Shown here piece after piece: positions 61,469 through 64,000 of a stretch of 64,000 nt of DNA (position 1 is its first letter; every line of letters begins with the position of its first letter). This stretch comes from Pyrinomonas methylaliphatogenes (lineage in GTDB: Bacteria; Acidobacteriota; Blastocatellia; Pyrinomonadales; Pyrinomonadaceae). The notes under the pieces are model-generated. The model made no database searches and was not told where the DNA came from. It worked only from the letters and a program-made list of their open reading frames with translations. Where the stretch lies: assembly GCF_000820845.2 (NCBI RefSeq), contig NZ_CBXV010000005.1, positions 1 through 64,000 of the forward strand, written 5' to 3'. A program made the translations under genes and the position numbers.

Positions 61469-63049
61469 ATGGCAAATCTGTTCCTTCGTAAATCGATCGC
61501 CGAACTCAAGGCGGAAGCCGAATCATCCGGCGATGAGCACAGTTTGAAGCGCGCTTTGTCGGCATTGAATCTGGTGACGCTCGGCATCGGTGCGATCATC
61601 GGCGCCGGCATCTTCGTCCTAACTGGGCATGCGGCGGCGGCGAACGCCGGACCCGCGATCGCGCTGTCGTTCGTTTTGGGCGGGATCGCTTGCGCTTTCG
61701 CTGGCCTCTGCTATGCCGAGATGGCTTCGACCGTGCCGATCGCCGGATCGGCTTACACCTATGCCTATGCGACGATGGGCGAATTCATCGCCTGGATCAT
61801 CGGTTGGGACTTGATCCTCGAATACTCGCTCGGCGCGACGACGGTCGCCATCGGCTGGTCCGGTTACGTGACCAGTTTCTTGCGCGGATTTGGGATCGAT
61901 ATCCCGCCGGAGTTGACCGCCGCTCCGGGAACGGTTCTGGTCCAGATCCCGGAGGCCGCCGCGGCGAAACTGAACCTCGTCCCCGGCTGGACGGCGCTGA
62001 CCAAAGAACTGCAAACACAGTTAGCGCAGGTCGGTTTCACCGATCTACAAACGGTCAAGGCGATCATCAATCTACCGGCGATGCTGATCATCGCGCTTGT
62101 CACCATTTTGCTCGTGATCGGCATCAAGGAGTCAGCCAACGTCAACAGCGCGATCGTCGTCATCAAGGTCGCCATCGTCCTGACTTTCATCATCGCGGGG
62201 ATCGGGTATGTTTCGACGAGCAATTGGGTCACCCCGAGCAATCCGGAGGGGGCCTTCATCCCGCCGAACACGGGCAGGTTCGGCGAGTTCGGTTGGAGCG
62301 GCGTGTTGCGCGGCGCCGGAGTCGTCTTCTTCGCCTACATCGGATTCGACGCCGTCTCGACCGCCGCGCAAGAGGCGCGCAATCCGCAGCGCGATATGCC
62401 GATCGGCATCCTCGGCTCTCTCTTTATCTGCACCATCCTCTACGTGCTCGTCGCCTTCGTCCTGACGGGGATCGTGCCTTACACGCAGTTGAACGTGCCC
62501 GATCCGATCGCCGTCGGGATCGACGCCATCGGCATGAAATGGCTTTCGCCGATCATCAAACTCGGGGCGATCGCCGGCCTCAGTTCGGTCATCCTCGTCA
62601 TGTTGCTGGGCCAGCCACGCATCTTCTTCTCCATGTCGAAGGATGGATTGCTCCCGGCGGCCTTCTCTAAAGTCCATCCGCGTTTCCGCACGCCGTATAT
62701 CACGACGATCATCACCGGCATCGTCGTGATGATCGCTGCCGGGACGCTGCCGATCGGGATCGTCGGCGAACTTGTCAGCATCGGCACGCTCTTCGCTTTC
62801 GCCATCGTCTGCGCGGGAGTGCTCGTCCTGCGCATCACGCATCCGGAGATCGAACGTCCGTTCAAAGCGCCAGCCATCTGGTTGGTCGCCCCTGCGGGCG
62901 TGCTCTGTTCGGTCGCGCTGATGGCCGGATTGCCGCGCGACACTTGGTTGCGGTTGATCATCTGGATGGCGATCGGTCTCGTGATCTATTTCGCCTACGG
63001 AGCGCGCCACAGCCGATTGGCCCAGCGCGAGGCGATCGCTGCCGATTGA
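61469..63049 (+). CDS. APC-superfamily permease, cationic amino acid transporter (CAT) type
   Basis: 526 residues with GAGGAG about eight bases ahead of ATG. About 12-14 TM helices. The start [20 protein letters not shown], then [22 protein letters not shown], and [22 protein letters not shown] match YfnA/CAT-type transporters. [20 protein letters not shown] and [20 protein letters not shown] are also family hallmarks. Substrate is inferred only. It is not closely similar to the preceding permease, so they are not a recent duplication. Confidence 0.94.
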   Translation: MANLFLRKSIAELKAEAESSGDEHSLKRALSALNLVTLGIGAIIGAGIFVLTGHAAAANAGPAIALSFVLGGIACAFAGLCYAEMASTVPIAGSAYTYAYATMGEFIAWIIGWDLILEYSLGATTVAIGWSGYVTSFLRGFGIDIPPELTAAPGTVLVQIPEAAAAKLNLVPGWTALTKELQTQLAQVGFTDLQTVKAIINLPAMLIIALVTILLVIGIKESANVNSAIVVIKVAIVLTFIIAGIGYVSTSNWVTPSNPEGAFIPPNTGRFGEFGWSGVLRGAGVVFFAYIGFDAVSTAAQEARNPQRDMPIGILGSLFICTILYVLVAFVLTGIVPYTQLNVPDPIAVGIDAIGMKWLSPIIKLGAIAGLSSVILVMLLGQPRIFFSMSKDGLLPAAFSKVHPRFRTPYITTIITGIVVMIAAGTLPIGIVGELVSIGTLFAFAIVCAGVLVLRITHPEIERPFKAPAIWLVAPAGVLCSVALMAGLPRDTWLRLIIWMAIGLVIYFAYGARHSRLAQREAIAAD

Positions 63050-63070
63050 TCGCGAGGGAGGCGCCGATCT

Positions 63071-64000
63071 TCAAGAAAGACGCTGGCGCGCTTCCCGTAT
63101 CGCCTCATGCACGCGCGCGGGAGCGGTGCCGCCAATGACCTCTTTGCTCCCGAGCGTTCGATCGAGCGTGAGCGCCGCATAGACGTCCCCCTCGATCATC
63201 GGAGCGATGGCGCGCATCTCGTCGAGCGCAAGATCCTGAAGCTCTACACCGCGCGCCATCGCCGCCAAAACGAGGCGGCCAGTAAGCTCATGCGCGTCGC
63301 GGAAGGGAACCCCTTTGCGAACCAGATAATCGGCCAGTTCCGTCGCATTCATGTACCCGCGCGTCGCCGCCTCGCGCGCCCTCGCCTCGTTCAACCTGAC
63401 GTTGCGCAGCACGGTCGCCATCGTCTCGAGACAGGCTTTCACGGTATCGACCGTATCGAAAACCGCCTCTTTGTCTTCTTGCATGTCCTTGTTGTAGGCG
63501 AGCGGCAATCCCTTCAGCATCGCGAGCAGCGCCACTGTGTGGCCGAAGATGCGCCCCGCCTTCCCGCGGATGAGCTCCAGCGCATCCGGGTTCTTCTTCT
63601 GTGGCATCAAACTAGAGCCGGTCGCCACCGCGTCGCTGAGTTCGATGAAGCCGAATTCTGTCGTCGCGTAGATGATGATATCCTCAGCTAAGCGCGACAG
63701 ATGGACCATCACGAGCGAGGCGGCAGCAGTCGCTTCCACGCAAAAATCGCGATCGGAGACGGCATCGAGACTGTTGCGCGTGATGGCCTCGAAACCGAGC
63801 GCGCGCGCCATCGCTTCGCGATCGAGTTGGTAGCTGGCGCCAGCCAGAGCCGCTGAACCGAGCGGCATCGTGTTCACTCGCCGGCGCGCGTCGCGCAGCC
63901 GGTCGCGATCGCGCTCGAACATCTCGAAATAGGCGAGGCACCAGTGGGCGAAAAGTATCGGCTGGGCGCGTTGCAGGTGCGTGTAACCGGGAAGCGCGGC
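63071..64000 (-). CDS. argH: Argininosuccinate lyase, C-terminal part
   Basis: About 309 residues are inside the window and the frame is open through its right edge, so the N-terminal third is missing. Beyond the internal ATG at 63922 the coding sense continues (PGYTHLQRAQPI, the ArgH/fumarase-family conserved region). The signature GSSLMPQKKNPDALELIRGK is present, with the catalytic Ser in the mobile loop. The enzyme splits argininosuccinate into arginine and fumarate. The C-terminal SKEVIGGTAPARVHEAI is typical. Confidence 0.97.
   Translation of the reverse strand, partial: AALPGYTHLQRAQPILFAHWCLAYFEMFERDRDRLRDARRRVNTMPLGSAALAGASYQLDREAMARALGFEAITRNSLDAVSDRDFCVEATAAASLVMVHLSRLAEDIIIYATTEFGFIELSDAVATGSSLMPQKKNPDALELIRGKAGRIFGHTVALLAMLKGLPLAYNKDMQEDKEAVFDTVDTVKACLETMATVLRNVRLNEARAREAATRGYMNATELADYLVRKGVPFRDAHELTGRLVLAAMARGVELQDLALDEMRAIAPMIEGDVYAALTLDRTLGSKEVIGGTAPARVHEAIREARQRLS

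Overview
The window looks like part of a moderately GC-rich chromosome from an Acidobacteriota bacterium, most likely class Blastocatellia. I infer this from the gene style: a winged-helix/TM/TPR regulator, TPR operons, three PEP-CTERM surface proteins, an OmpA-like protein with Ig/PKD repeats, an Asp-box repeat protein, a peptidoglycan-salvage operon and a PPi-type phosphofructokinase. No rRNA is present, so the assignment is inference.

Layout. 1-3400 is a gene-free CRISPR zone: an intact array (20-714, continuing past the left edge), an inverted decaying array (2138-3057) built on the same repeat, and three short arrays (about 899-1063, 1071-1381, 1654-1821) with unrelated repeats but the same 65-72 nt pitch. 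No cas gene is present. 3610-5072 holds a small protein with two FPxGIP motifs and a radical SAM enzyme. 5279-8133 has tRNA-His, tRNA-Arg, a gene remnant, an AI-2E-type permease and a Nudix hydrolase. 8437-18944 is a peptidoglycan/MurNAc salvage region: a beta-lactamase-fold/NamZ fusion, PPi-type PFK, NagZ-like GH3, sodium symporter, MurQ, an amino-sugar kinase and a divergent LysR regulator. 19033-22940: PIN/TRAM protein, IspD and a wHTH-TPR regulator. 23583-27436: three PEP-CTERM proteins and one unknown. 27724-32881: a TPR/lipoprotein operon, LarE and glutamate dehydrogenase. 33256-38247: OmpA-like and Asp-box proteins. 38379-46972: a potassium locus (histidine kinase, response regulator, small membrane proteins, kdpFABC and a separate KdpD N-terminal half). 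47039-54424: an M15-like peptidase, a MarR-controlled tripartite efflux operon and an MFS exporter. 54802-64000: ribosomal protein S1, HU, a HIT protein, a Dabb protein, a PLP decarboxylase, two APC permeases and the 3' part of argH.

The most striking signal is not a gene. At least a dozen intergenic sites, most of them at or just past a stop codon, carry a 20-31 bp direct duplication whose copies usually lie 63-68 bp apart, with unrelated DNA of about 35-38 nt between them. The true CRISPR array uses 30 bp repeats and 35-38 nt spacers, so the ruler is the same. The simplest reading is repeated off-target spacer integration by a CRISPR adaptation complex (Cas1-Cas2), leaving one- and two-spacer neo-CRISPR units at gene ends. 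One such unit sits off-register inside the decaying array, across a repeat-spacer junction. This interpretation is inference; the duplications themselves are read directly from the sequence.
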